Below are positions 35,778-44,154 of a DNA stretch of 64,000 nt, piece by piece (position 1 is the stretch's first letter; the number at the start of each line of letters is the position of its first letter). The position numbers were made by a program, and so were the translations under genes. The notes under the pieces are model-generated. The model made no database searches. It was given only the letters and a program-made list of their open reading frames with translations, and was not told the origin of the DNA. The DNA is from Erythrobacter sp. Lineage in GTDB: Bacteria > Pseudomonadota > Alphaproteobacteria > Sphingomonadales > Sphingomonadaceae. The stretch is taken from assembly GCF_024305245.1 (NCBI RefSeq), contig NZ_JAMWYX010000004.1, forward strand, positions 62,001 to 126,000. Direction: 5' to 3'.

Positions 35778-37072
35778 GCACGGCCTCCCGCAGCGGCAGC
35801 GGCCATCACGCCGTTCGCGCGCATCGAGGCGAGGCGATAACGCAGGGTGCGTTCCGAGATGCCGAGGCTGCGCGCGGTCGCGCTGCGGTTGCCGTCATGG
35901 CTGGCGAGCGCACCGAGGATCGCCTGCGATTCCGAGGCGAAGGCGACATCGGACAGCGTGCGGGCAGCAGCAGCGGAAGGTGCGGTGTCGGTAACGGGGC
36001 TTGCACCGCCGTCACTCACCGCGCGCACTGCGGTATCGAACATGATGTGCTCCGCCATGATCGTGGGGCCTTCGCCAGCCAACAGGATCGCGCGGCGGAT
36101 CACGTTTTCCAGCTCGCGGACATTGCCCGGCCATGCGTGGGTTTCCAGCAGCGCCAGTGCCGCCGCGTCGATCCAGCCCGGCTGTCCGGGCGCGGATGCA
36201 TGACGCAGCAGCATTCCGAAGGCGAGCGGGGCGATATCGCCCGGCCGGTCGCGCAAGGCGGGGATGCGCAGGGGAAAGACATTGAGGCGGTAGAGCAGAT
36301 CTTCGCGGAACCGCCCGGCTTCGACCTCGGCGGCGAGGTGCCGGTTGGTGCAGGCGATGATCCGCACGTCGACCTTGATCGGGCGGGTCGCGCCCAGCGG
36401 CAGCACCTCGCCTTCCTGCAAGGCGCGCAGCAGCTTGGATTGCAGCGCCAACGGCAATTCGCCGATTTCGTCGAGCAGCAGCGTGCCCTTGTCGGCGGCA
36501 CGGAACAGCCCTTCGGCCGCATCGGCCGCGCCGGTAAAGGCGCCCTTCTTGTGGCCGAACAGCAGAGCTTCGAGCATCGCTTCGGGCATCGCCGCGCAAT
36601 TGACCGCCACGAACGGGCCGGTCCCGCGCGGGGAGAGATGGTGGACGAACCGCGCCAGCACTTCCTTGCCGGTGCCGGTCGGCCCTTCGAGCAGCACCGG
36701 AATGTCGCTGGCGGAAATGCGTTCGGCCAGTGTCAGCAGCGCCATCGATTGCGCATCGCCCGCGATCGGCCAGCCGCCATGCGCCGATGCCGCGAGCAGC
36801 GCGGCGCGTGCAGGGGCTAGGGCGGCGGGATCATAGGCGAGGTTAATGCGGTTAGGGCCGGTGAGCGTCAGCGCGGGTGCGTCGGTGTGGGTTAAACCGA
36901 TCCCGATCATGCCGGGGCCGCGGGCTGCGCCATCGCCGAACATGATCCGTTCGCGCTGCCAGCGGCGGCCCATCAGCGGCACCGTTGCGCCGATCAGCGC
37001 GTCATGGCCTGCGTCTTGTCCCGCAGATTCGACTTCTGGCGGGATCGCCCCTGTGCGCGCCGGAATGGTCAT
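35774..37072 (-). CDS. Sigma-54-dependent flagellar activator (FleQ/FlrC-like)
   Basis: A 432-aa bacterial enhancer-binding protein that would open the sigma-54 promoters found here. The AAA+ core shows VLLEGPTGTGKEVLARF (Walker A), the sigma-54 contact loop GAFTGA (177-182), LLLDEIGELPLALQSKLLRAL (Walker B) and RFREDLLYRLNVFPLRIP. A C-terminal Fis-type helix-turn-helix (SATARSLGISERTLRYRLA) binds DNA. The N-terminal ~95 residues show no receiver-domain phospho-acceptor motif, so control may be by another signal or by level. ATG 37072 was preferred to 37102. It is the first gene of the fli operon, overlapping fliE (ATGA). A palindrome that may be its own operator lies 26 bases upstream. Confidence 0.9.
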   Translation of the reverse strand: MTIPARTGAIPPEVESAGQDAGHDALIGATVPLMGRRWQRERIMFGDGAARGPGMIGIGLTHTDAPALTLTGPNRINLAYDPAALAPARAALLAASAHGGWPIAGDAQSMALLTLAERISASDIPVLLEGPTGTGKEVLARFVHHLSPRGTGPFVAVNCAAMPEAMLEALLFGHKKGAFTGAADAAEGLFRAADKGTLLLDEIGELPLALQSKLLRALQEGEVLPLGATRPIKVDVRIIACTNRHLAAEVEAGRFREDLLYRLNVFPLRIPALRDRPGDIAPLAFGMLLRHASAPGQPGWIDAAALALLETHAWPGNVRELENVIRRAILLAGEGPTIMAEHIMFDTAVRAVSDGGASPVTDTAPSAAAARTLSDVAFASESQAILGALASHDGNRSATARSLGISERTLRYRLASMRANGVMAAAAAGGRA

Positions 37073-37097
37073 GAATTCGCCCCTGTTCTTACCTGAT

Positions 37098-37111
37098 GGC
37101 AAGCTTTTGCC
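37098..37111. promoter_or_regulatory. 14-bp palindrome, candidate operator before the activator gene
   Basis: GGCAAGCTTTTGCC: arms GGCAA/TTGCC around GCTT. It matches the two palindromes at 49639 and 49661 (shared GGCAAG-N2-YYTGCC). Located in the divergent activator/fliC spacer, 26 bases before the activator ATG. It fits autoregulation or activation of fliC; no footprint data. Confidence 0.5.
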
Positions 37112-37237
37112 GCCCGGACGTCAAACATGTTGCAAATTTAAGCCCCCGTAGCTTCCCTTAGCCGCCTGCGGGCCAGAGAGGGTTCGGCGTGACCCAGGGG
37201 TACGGCAGACTGTGGCCGGGGCGGCAAAAAACCTGCT

Positions 37238-37265
37238 TAAACATCCCGGCGACCGGCCGATCTAA
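37238..37265 (+). promoter_or_regulatory. Sigma-28 (FliA) promoter for fliC
   Basis: TAAA at 37238-37241, 14 bases, then GCCGATCTAA from 37256. This matches the enteric sigma-28 consensus (TAAA-N15-GCCGATAA) with one base less spacing, the same spacing as the flgM promoter here. The ATG of fliC follows at 37320. fliA is encoded at 56.7 kb. Confidence 0.78.
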
Positions 37266-37319
37266 GGGCCAGCAGCGACGGGCCTGTTCGTCCTGCCTGA
37301 CCATTCGGGAGTTACCAAT

Positions 37320-38135
37320 ATGTCCGTTATCAACACCAATATCTCGGCCCTGCGCGCCACCAATTCCAGCGTTTCGGCGGGCAACATGCTCGGCACCGCG
37401 ATGGAGCGTCTGTCGACCGGCAAGCGCATCAACTCGGCCAAGGACGATGCCGCCGGCCTCGCGATTGCCGCTTCGATGACCTCGCAGATCCGCGGCATGG
37501 CGCAGGGCGTGCGCAACGCCAATGACGGTATCAGCCTTGCCCAGACCGCAGAAGGCGCACTTGAAGAAGTCACCAACATGCTGCAGCGGATGCGCGAATT
37601 GTCGGTGCAGTCCGCAAACGGCACCTATTCGACCGAAGACGTCGCCAACCTCACTGCGGAAAAGGATGCGCTTGCTGCCCAGATCACCGAAGTGGTCGAA
37701 AACACCACCTTCAACGGCAAAAACTTGTTCTCCACCGCGACCAACACCATCAACATTCAGGCCGGGGCAGAACTTGTCGATCAGATCAGCGTCACGCTGC
37801 CTGAACTCGATGTGGCCGGGGGCGCGCTTGCCGGCGTCGTTACCGCCGGTGCTTCGGTCGCTGCGGCCACGCTCGATAACTACGACACCGCGATCGGTGC
37901 CGTAACCACGGCGCGCGCGGGTCTGGGTGCGGTGCAGAACCGCCTGCAGTCGGCGGTGAACAACCTCACCAATGTTTCGACCAACCTCACCGACGCCCGT
38001 TCGCGCATCGAAGACGCCGATTATTCGACGGAAACCACCAACCTCGCCAAGGCGCAGATCCTCGGCCAGGCGTCCACCGCGATGCTGGCCCAGGCCAACC
38101 AGTCGCAGCAGAACGTGCTGTCGCTGCTGCGGTAA
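37320..38135 (+). CDS. fliC: Flagellin
   Basis: A 271-aa filament subunit exported without a signal peptide. Both conserved ends are intact: [52 protein letters not shown] and the C-terminal [50 protein letters not shown]. The central variable region is only about 50-60 residues, so domains D2/D3 are missing. The TLR5-contact segment [15 protein letters not shown] resembles beta/gamma-proteobacterial flagellins. FliS and FliD lie elsewhere in the island. A sigma-28 promoter precedes it and a strong terminator follows. Confidence 0.97.
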   Translation: MSVINTNISALRATNSSVSAGNMLGTAMERLSTGKRINSAKDDAAGLAIAASMTSQIRGMAQGVRNANDGISLAQTAEGALEEVTNMLQRMRELSVQSANGTYSTEDVANLTAEKDALAAQITEVVENTTFNGKNLFSTATNTINIQAGAELVDQISVTLPELDVAGGALAGVVTAGASVAAATLDNYDTAIGAVTTARAGLGAVQNRLQSAVNNLTNVSTNLTDARSRIEDADYSTETTNLAKAQILGQASTAMLAQANQSQQNVLSLLR

Positions 38136-38184
38136 ATTCCGCCGCAATAACCTGCGTCGTCCTTGCCCCCTAGGGGCGACCACC

Positions 38185-38216
38185 AAGCCCGGAGCCGCAA
38201 GGCTCCGGGCTTTCGT
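38185..38216 (+). terminator. Rho-independent terminator after fliC
   Basis: A perfect 12-bp stem (AAGCCCGGAGCC with its complement), tetraloop GCAA, then TTTCG. It lies 50 bases after the flagellin stop. Confidence 0.85.
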
Positions 38217-38351
38217 GTGTCCGGCCCGCGCGCTCGGCCCGTCGCCTGTCAGCACCGCTTCACGGCGATAAGGCTGCGTTCGGGTCGTTTTCGCGCCGGA
38301 GCCGGGGCAGCCTTGCTGTTAAGGGCGGTAAATGATGAAGCGGCAGACAAA

Positions 38352-39743
38352 GTGACAATTCGTGCGATCTTTCCGGCGATAGTCGCAGCCCTGTTGCTGT
38401 GCCTCTCCACTGCGTTGCACGCGCAGAGCGCCGCCGACCTGACGGGAGCACCGGCAGCGGAGCCGGCCGAGGCCCTGCCGGACGATCCGATCGACCCCGG
38501 TACCCTGACAGAGGAGACCGATCGCGCAATCGCCAGCGGCCTCGCCAATGTCTTCACCCAGATCGAGGGGCTGCGCGATGTCGGCATCGCGGTGCAATCC
38601 GGCGTGGTCACGCTGTCGGGCACGGTCACCAATCAGGCCGACCGCGAACGCGCCGAAGCCATCGCCGCCCGGATAGAAGGCGTGGTGACCGTGGAGAACG
38701 CGATCGATCGGTCCTACGAAGTGGAAACCAATGTCTCGCCCGCGGTAAAAACGCTGCTCGACAATATGCGCGGGCTGGTGCGCGGCTTGCCGCTGTTCGG
38801 CGTGGCGCTGGTCATCGGCGTTTTGATCGCCGGGCTGGGCTATCTGCTCGCCGGGCGGCGCCGGTTGTGGCTGTGGGCCACGCCCAATCCCTTCCTTGCC
38901 GAGCTGCTGGCCGGCGCGATCCGGGTGGCCGCCATCCTCGCCGGTCTGGTCGTGGCGCTACAGATCGTGGATGCGACCGCGATGCTCGGGCTGGTGCTGG
39001 GGAGCGCGGGCATTATCGGGATCGCCCTGGGCTTCGCGGTGCGCGACACGGTGGACAATTACGTATCGAGCCTGATGCTCAGCCTGAGGCAGCCCTTCCG
39101 GGCGAATGACCACGTGGTGATCGACGGGTGCGAGGGCCGCGTGATCCGGCTGACATCACGCGCCACGGTTCTGATGACGCTGGACGGCAACCATCTGCGC
39201 ATTCCCAATGCCAAGGTCTTCAAGGCGATCATCCTCAACTACACCCGCAACCCGCAGCGCCGGTTCGAGTTCGAACTGGGTGTGGATTCGGCCGATGATC
39301 CGCTGGGCGCGATGGAGGTCGGGCTGCAGGCGATCCGGGCCTTGCCGTTCGTGCTCGATGAACCGCGCAGCCAAGCGGTCATCCAGACGGTGGGGGAATC
39401 GAGCATCATCCTGCGGTTCTTTGCGTGGGTGGACCAAGGCTCGACCGATTTTCTCAAGGGCCGCAGCCTGGCGATTCAGGCGGCCAAGCATGCGGTCGAA
39501 GAGGCGGGGGACGAACTGCCCGAGCCGATCTATCGCATCCGGGTCGATGACCGGCGCAAGTCTTCCGAGCCAGCACCCGCCGATGCGCCGGTCCCGGCGC
39601 CTGCTGCCGCGAAGCCCCGCAAGGCGCCGCCGATGGTCGCCGACGGGGCCGAGCCGGATCGCGCAGTGGAGAAGCTCGTCAGCGAAGAGCGCGGGAGCGC
39701 GGCCGGGAGCGATTTGCTCGATACCCAGCGACCTATCGAATAG
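38352..39743 (+). CDS. BON-domain/MscS-type mechanosensitive channel
   Basis: A 463-aa membrane protein. I chose the GTG at 38352 because it begins a good signal peptide (VTIRAIFPAIVAALLLCLSTALHA). A BON domain follows (IEGLRDVGIAVQSGVVTLSGTVTNQADRERAEAIAARIEGVVTVENAI), then about three membrane helices and the MscS pore/vestibule (LVLGSAGIIGIALGFAVRDTVDNYVSSLMLSLRQPFRANDHVVID). The C-terminal tail is Pro/Ala-rich. It would relieve osmotic downshock; BON domains bind membrane or periplasmic ligands. The frame is open upstream to 38163 without a better start. It converges with and overlaps motB by 11 bases. Confidence 0.85.
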   Translation: MTIRAIFPAIVAALLLCLSTALHAQSAADLTGAPAAEPAEALPDDPIDPGTLTEETDRAIASGLANVFTQIEGLRDVGIAVQSGVVTLSGTVTNQADRERAEAIAARIEGVVTVENAIDRSYEVETNVSPAVKTLLDNMRGLVRGLPLFGVALVIGVLIAGLGYLLAGRRRLWLWATPNPFLAELLAGAIRVAAILAGLVVALQIVDATAMLGLVLGSAGIIGIALGFAVRDTVDNYVSSLMLSLRQPFRANDHVVIDGCEGRVIRLTSRATVLMTLDGNHLRIPNAKVFKAIILNYTRNPQRRFEFELGVDSADDPLGAMEVGLQAIRALPFVLDEPRSQAVIQTVGESSIILRFFAWVDQGSTDFLKGRSLAIQAAKHAVEEAGDELPEPIYRIRVDDRRKSSEPAPADAPVPAPAAAKPRKAPPMVADGAEPDRAVEKLVSEERGSAAGSDLLDTQRPIE

Positions 39744-40653
39744 CGCGCCCCGCGCCTCCGCCCCTGCCTCGGCCTGCGGATTTGCCGTCCAGCAGCAGTA
39801 GCGAAATCCGGCGGTTGCGCGGGTCGGCAGGATTGTCGGCGATCAAAGGCTCGGTATCGGCCACGCCTTCGATCCGGGCAATGCGCGGTTGCTGAACGCC
39901 GCCCAGCACCAGCGCCTGCCGGGTCGCTTCGGCCCTCCCGGTGGACAGCGACCAGTTATTGGCCGCGACCCCGCTACGCCAGGGCAGCGAATCGGTGTGT
40001 CCGCGCAGGATCAGCGGCGCGCTCTCGTCTTTGAGCGTTTCGGCCATGACTTCGAGCAACCCGCGCGCATCCGTGGTCAGGATCGTGGTGCCGAGCTCGA
40101 ACATCGAAAAATCGGCATCGTCGACCAGATCGATCCGGATGCCCTCGGGCGCGCGCATCACCCGAACCTGCCGTGCGAGATGCGAAAGCTGGCGGCGCTG
40201 CACCAGTTTTTTCGCGATCTTGTCGCGCAATTCCTTGAGCTTGTCGGAGTCCAGCTCGCCGCGCCCGCCGCCCTCCATCGGCCCGCCGGTAACGCCGCGC
40301 GGGATGGTGATTGCGCGCGTGCCGGTCTGGCCCATCGCGTTGGGATAATTATCCGCTTCGGTTATGGAGGACCCGCCCAGCAGCCCGTCGGACCCGGCGC
40401 TTTCCTTGCGCATCTTGACCAGCGTGGGGGTGAAATAGTCGGCGATCCCTTTGCGCTGCTTTTCTTCCGTAGCGCCCAGCAGCCACAGCAGCAGGAAGAA
40501 TGCCATCATCGCGGTCACGAAATCGGCATAGGCGACCTTCCACGCCCCGCCGTGGTGACCGCCTTCGACAATGGTGACCTTTTTGACGATGATCGGCGCG
40601 GGCATTGCCGCCGCCGAACCTTCGCCCGATTGGGTTGGATCGGACAGCGCCAC
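39733..40653 (-). CDS. motB: Flagellar stator protein MotB
   Basis: A 306-aa proton-channel and peptidoglycan-anchoring stator subunit. The single membrane helix holds the proton-carrying aspartate: WKVAYADFVTAMMAFFLLLWLL (Asp44). A Gly-rich plug-like linker follows. The OmpA-like domain shows LILRGHTDSLPWRSGVAANNWSLSTGRAEATRQAL and RIARIEGVADTEPLIADNPADPRNRRI. It is the last gene of the flg operon, starting two bases after motA. Confidence 0.95.
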   Translation of the reverse strand: MALSDPTQSGEGSAAAMPAPIIVKKVTIVEGGHHGGAWKVAYADFVTAMMAFFLLLWLLGATEEKQRKGIADYFTPTLVKMRKESAGSDGLLGGSSITEADNYPNAMGQTGTRAITIPRGVTGGPMEGGGRGELDSDKLKELRDKIAKKLVQRRQLSHLARQVRVMRAPEGIRIDLVDDADFSMFELGTTILTTDARGLLEVMAETLKDESAPLILRGHTDSLPWRSGVAANNWSLSTGRAEATRQALVLGGVQQPRIARIEGVADTEPLIADNPADPRNRRISLLLLDGKSAGRGRGGGAGRAIR

Positions 40654-40654
40654 C

Positions 40655-41518
40655 TCAGCGCCCCCGCATCATATCGAGCAGGTCGGTCAGCTTGGGCCGG
40701 TGCGCGGGCGGCAGGCCCGATCGCGCGGCTTCCAGCACCAGTGGCTGCGGATAGCCGTGCAGGCTGGCGATGATGACCTGCTTGATTGAATGGAAGATCT
40801 GGCTGTCGTGGGTGTTGATCTGCTTCAGCCGTGACCCCAGCGGGCCGGCAAAACCATAGGCCAGCAGCACCCCCAGAAACGTGCCGACGAGCGCAGAACC
40901 GATCATTTTGCCGAGAATTTCGGGCGGTTCGTTGATCGCGCCCATCGTCTTGATTATGCCGAGCACCGCTGCGACGATGCCCAGCGCAGGCAATGCATCG
41001 GCGAGCGACTGGATCATGTGCTGCGGCTCGTCCATTTCGTGCAACTGCGTCTTGATCGCGGAATCGATCACTTCCTCGACCGCATGCGTATCGAGCGTAC
41101 CCGATGAAACCACCATCAGCGTCAGCGGATCGCAGATCATCGCGCTCACCACCGGATCGGCCTGCAGGCGCGGATATTCGCTGAAGATGCTGGACGAACC
41201 GGGCTCGGTGACATGGCTTTCCAGCGCGACCGCCCCTTCGGACCGCAGCAGCTTCATCAGCTTGGATGTCAGCGCGATGGCATCGATATGATCTTCGTCG
41301 GTGTATTTCGGCCCCTTGAAGATCTTGCCCACGCCGCTGCCCAGCAGCTTGATCTCGTGCATGGAATTGCCGATCAGCGTGGCGCCCACTGCCGCCCCGC
41401 CGATCATCATGAATTCGAGCGGCAGCGCCTTGAGCACCGGGCCCATCGCGCCGCCAGCGAGCATGAACCCGCCGAACACCATCACCAGCAGCACGACTAT
41501 GCCGATTGCAACAAACAT
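40655..41518 (-). CDS. motA: Flagellar stator protein MotA
   Basis: A 287-aa protein with four membrane helices. The first pair begins MFVAIGIVVLLVMVFGGFMLAGG and LPLEFMMIGGAAVGATLIGN; the second pair is ALPALGIVAAVLGIIKTMGAI and KMIGSALVGTFLGVLLAYGFAGPLGSRLKQ. The cytoplasmic loop carries charged residues that would contact FliG. It follows flgL by 15 bases. Confidence 0.96.
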   Translation of the reverse strand: MFVAIGIVVLLVMVFGGFMLAGGAMGPVLKALPLEFMMIGGAAVGATLIGNSMHEIKLLGSGVGKIFKGPKYTDEDHIDAIALTSKLMKLLRSEGAVALESHVTEPGSSSIFSEYPRLQADPVVSAMICDPLTLMVVSSGTLDTHAVEEVIDSAIKTQLHEMDEPQHMIQSLADALPALGIVAAVLGIIKTMGAINEPPEILGKMIGSALVGTFLGVLLAYGFAGPLGSRLKQINTHDSQIFHSIKQVIIASLHGYPQPLVLEAARSGLPPAHRPKLTDLLDMMRGR

Positions 41519-41533
41519 CGATCAGGGCTCCTG

Positions 41534-42454
41534 TCAGCGCAGCGCGTCGAACAGCGACAGCGAACTGACGCGAGTAAAGGCGGCCTGGCTCGCTTCGAGC
41601 GCGGTGAGCGATTGCTGCAGACGCGCGATGGCTTCGGCGATGTCGGTATCGCCGACGCGGCTGCGGCGCTCGGCCAGCGCGACGCCGCGGGTATCCTGCT
41701 GCTGCTGCACCTGTTCGACCCACGCCATCCGGGTGCCGATGATGGTCTGCGCGCGGCTGGCGGTGTCGAGTGCAGCGTCGATCCCTTCGAGCGCGGCATT
41801 GGCCGCCGCAGCCGGATCGGGCGACCCGCCGCCCAGCGCCGCAGCCAGCCCGCCCAGCACCGCAAAGGCGCTGGTGGGAATCCCGCCGGACACGAATTCG
41901 AACACTTCATTGCCCGGCAGGCCGCGATCGATCGCGGTGCCCGGCGCAACCGGCACCGCGCCGCTGGCGGGGGTGCCGCTATAGGTCACATTGCCCAGGC
42001 CATCGCGCGTGAAGGCGGTTCCGGAGGACAGCCCGGCGAACAACGGCTCACCAGTCAGCGAGGTGGCATTGGCGCGGGTGAACAATTCTTCGGAAAGCTG
42101 TTCCAGCTCGAACGCAATTGCTTGCCGCCCGTCCGCGCCGGTCGGATCGTTGGCGGCCTGCACCGCCAGCTCGCGGGCGCGCTGTAGCAGGGCGGTGACG
42201 GCTTCGAGTTCTGTCGAGGCCGCGCCCAGATCCTGATCCAGTTGCGCGGCATTGTCGCCTTCCACACTGGCCAGCGCCTCGCGCCGGGCGATGCTGCGCA
42301 ACTGTGCGGCGGCAGCGGGATCGTCAGAGCCGCGTTCGATCCTGACCCCGGTGGCGATCTGCGTCTGCTGGCGCTCGATCCCTGCGCGCAGGTCGGCCAT
42401 CTGCGCGAGCGAGCGGTTGAAGAACGAACCGGTGGAATTGCTGATAAAGCTCAT
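41534..42454 (-). CDS. flgL: Flagellar hook-filament junction protein FlgL (HAP3)
   Basis: A 306-aa secreted junction protein. The N-terminus (SFFNRSLAQMADLRAGIERQQTQIATGVRIERGSDDPAAAAQLRSI) and C-terminus (QQQDTRGVALAERRSRVGDTDIAEAIARLQQSLTALEASQAAFTRVSSLSLFDAL) are flagellin-like, as expected. It follows flgK by 15 bases. Confidence 0.9.
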   Translation of the reverse strand: MSFISNSTGSFFNRSLAQMADLRAGIERQQTQIATGVRIERGSDDPAAAAQLRSIARREALASVEGDNAAQLDQDLGAASTELEAVTALLQRARELAVQAANDPTGADGRQAIAFELEQLSEELFTRANATSLTGEPLFAGLSSGTAFTRDGLGNVTYSGTPASGAVPVAPGTAIDRGLPGNEVFEFVSGGIPTSAFAVLGGLAAALGGGSPDPAAAANAALEGIDAALDTASRAQTIIGTRMAWVEQVQQQQDTRGVALAERRSRVGDTDIAEAIARLQQSLTALEASQAAFTRVSSLSLFDALR

Positions 42455-42469
42455 GACGGCGCGATCCTG

Positions 42470-43813
42470 TTACCTGAGGCCCAGCAGCGTATCGAACAAT
42501 TCGGTGGCGACCTGAAGCACCCGGCTATTGGCTTCGAACGCCTGTTGCAGGCGCACCAGATTGGCGGCTTCGGTATCGAGATCGACGCCGGTCGCGCGCA
42601 GCAGCTCGCCCTCGGCGCTGGCGGCGACGATGCCCAGCCCTTCGCGCCGCGTGTCGAGTGCGGACACCCGGCTCGACAAGCCCAGCAGCAGCGTATCGGC
42701 CCCGGCGGCAGGGCCGGTTGCGGCCCCCAGCGAAGCCAGCAGCGTGGCAAGATTGCCGGTGTCGCGGCTGCCTGCAGGCGCACCGGCGGGGGCGGTGGCG
42801 AGCCCGTTGGCAGAGGCCAGCGCTACGTCGATGTCGGCGGCGTTGGTGCCCGAAAGCAGCGGTTGACCGGGATTGCCGTCGGTATCGACCCCGGCACTCT
42901 GCGCCGTATTGGCGATTGCGATCACCGAAGCGGCGAGACTGTCGATCCCGGTCTGCAGCCCCACCATCTGATCCAGCGCGGCGGCGCGTCCGGCCATCGC
43001 CCCGCCTGTGGGGGCAAAGGCGGTGCCGCCGATGTCGAAGGCAAGCGTGCCATCGGCAGCGAAGGCAAGATTGACGCTGGCGGCAACCCCGCCCGTCACC
43101 AGCGCAACCGGCGGCGCGGCGTCGATCGTGACGTCGGCGGTGCCGTTGGCATTGATGGTGGCGGCGATGCCGAATTCTTCGGCCAGCCCCCGCAACGCCT
43201 TGTCGCGCGCATCGAGCAGCGCCGCACGGCCCGCTGTGCCTTCGCGCGAGGCGACCAGATCGCGGTTGACCTTGGCGAGTTCGGCCGCAAGTTCGTTGAT
43301 ATCGGGAACCATCGCCGCCGCTTCGTCCTGAACCAGGCTGCGGGCATTGGCGAGCGTGCTGTCGGCGACGCGGAAATTGGCCGCCATCGTCCGCACGCTT
43401 TCCAGCGCGGATAGCCGCAGCGCGGGTTCCAGCGGGTTGCCTTCCAGCCGGGTCAGGGCGGCTTCGAATGCGACGAGGCCGGTGAACAGGCCGGAGGTTT
43501 CCAGCGCGCTTTCCGCCTCGCGCATGGCGAAGAATTCCGTCTCTGCTGCAGCCAGACCGGACGAGGTGTCGCGCGCCTGACGCTGCACCAGCGCACTTTC
43601 GGCCCGCACCACCACGCCCGGACGGATGCCGCCGAGCGAATCCGCCGATGCGCCGATGCCGATATTGCCGGTCATCACTAGCTCGCTCTGCGTCAGCGAG
43701 CGGCGCGAATAATCGGGGTTGGCGGCATTGGCGACGTTCTGCGCCGTCAGTTCAAGACTGAGGCGCGATGCGGTGAGGCCGCTCCGTCCGATAGTGAAGA
43801 TCGCGGATGGCAT
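42470..43813 (-). CDS. flgK: Flagellar hook-filament junction protein FlgK (HAP1)
   Basis: A 447-aa secreted junction protein, shorter than the usual ~550 aa. The N-terminus (PSAIFTIGRSGLTASRLSLELTAQNVANAANPDYSRRSLTQSEL) and C-terminus (LLRATGVDLDTEAANLVRLQQAFEANSRVLQVATELFDTLL) carry the hook-type motifs. The start overlaps the end of the rod-binding gene at one base. Confidence 0.93.
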   Translation of the reverse strand: MPSAIFTIGRSGLTASRLSLELTAQNVANAANPDYSRRSLTQSELVMTGNIGIGASADSLGGIRPGVVVRAESALVQRQARDTSSGLAAAETEFFAMREAESALETSGLFTGLVAFEAALTRLEGNPLEPALRLSALESVRTMAANFRVADSTLANARSLVQDEAAAMVPDINELAAELAKVNRDLVASREGTAGRAALLDARDKALRGLAEEFGIAATINANGTADVTIDAAPPVALVTGGVAASVNLAFAADGTLAFDIGGTAFAPTGGAMAGRAAALDQMVGLQTGIDSLAASVIAIANTAQSAGVDTDGNPGQPLLSGTNAADIDVALASANGLATAPAGAPAGSRDTGNLATLLASLGAATGPAAGADTLLLGLSSRVSALDTRREGLGIVAASAEGELLRATGVDLDTEAANLVRLQQAFEANSRVLQVATELFDTLLGLR

Positions 43814-44154
43814 TATCCGTCACCTTTCGCAGGAAGATATTGCGCAAGCTGTTCCTCGATACTGCGGGCAAACCCGAAGGCACCGCTGGCCGCAGCGAGA
43901 TCGGCAAAGTGTTCGTCGCGCATGGTCTGGAACTGCTGCATCCCGCCGCCGGTCAGGGGGGTTTCCTCGGCGAAGCTGGCGGAGCGCGCGGTGGCGAGCA
44001 TCTTGCGGATCATGATCGCCTCGAACCCTTCGGCCGCTTCCCGCAACTCGGCGCGTTCCGGAGAGATATCCTGGCTGCGCGCCGAGCTGCGAGGGGCGGG
44101 GCCAAGCGATTGGGGGCCAGGCGATTGAGCGGCGGGGATCAGCGGTCCGGTCAC
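43813..44154 (-). CDS. flgJ: FlgJ-like rod-binding protein (N-terminal domain only)
   Basis: A 113-aa protein matching only the rod-binding half of FlgJ (LREAAEGFEAIMIRKMLATARSASFAEETPLTGGGMQQFQTMRDEHFADLAAASGAFGFARSIEEQL). The peptidoglycan-hydrolase half present in enterics is missing; a separate SLT-type enzyme is encoded at 53.6 kb. It overlaps the flgI stop by four bases. Confidence 0.88.
   Translation of the reverse strand: MTGPLIPAAQSPGPQSLGPAPRSSARSQDISPERAELREAAEGFEAIMIRKMLATARSASFAEETPLTGGGMQQFQTMRDEHFADLAAASGAFGFARSIEEQLAQYLPAKGDG

Noticed and set aside
37160-37175. Weak minus-strand sigma-54-like element before the activator gene
   Set aside because: TGGCCCG-N4-CGGCT has correct spacing but poor -12 match, so it is not called.
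37073-37319. CtrA box (TTAA-N7-TTAA) in the activator/fliC spacer
   Set aside because: No full CtrA motif was found here or in the flgB and flgA spacers, so control by CtrA is not supported by sequence.
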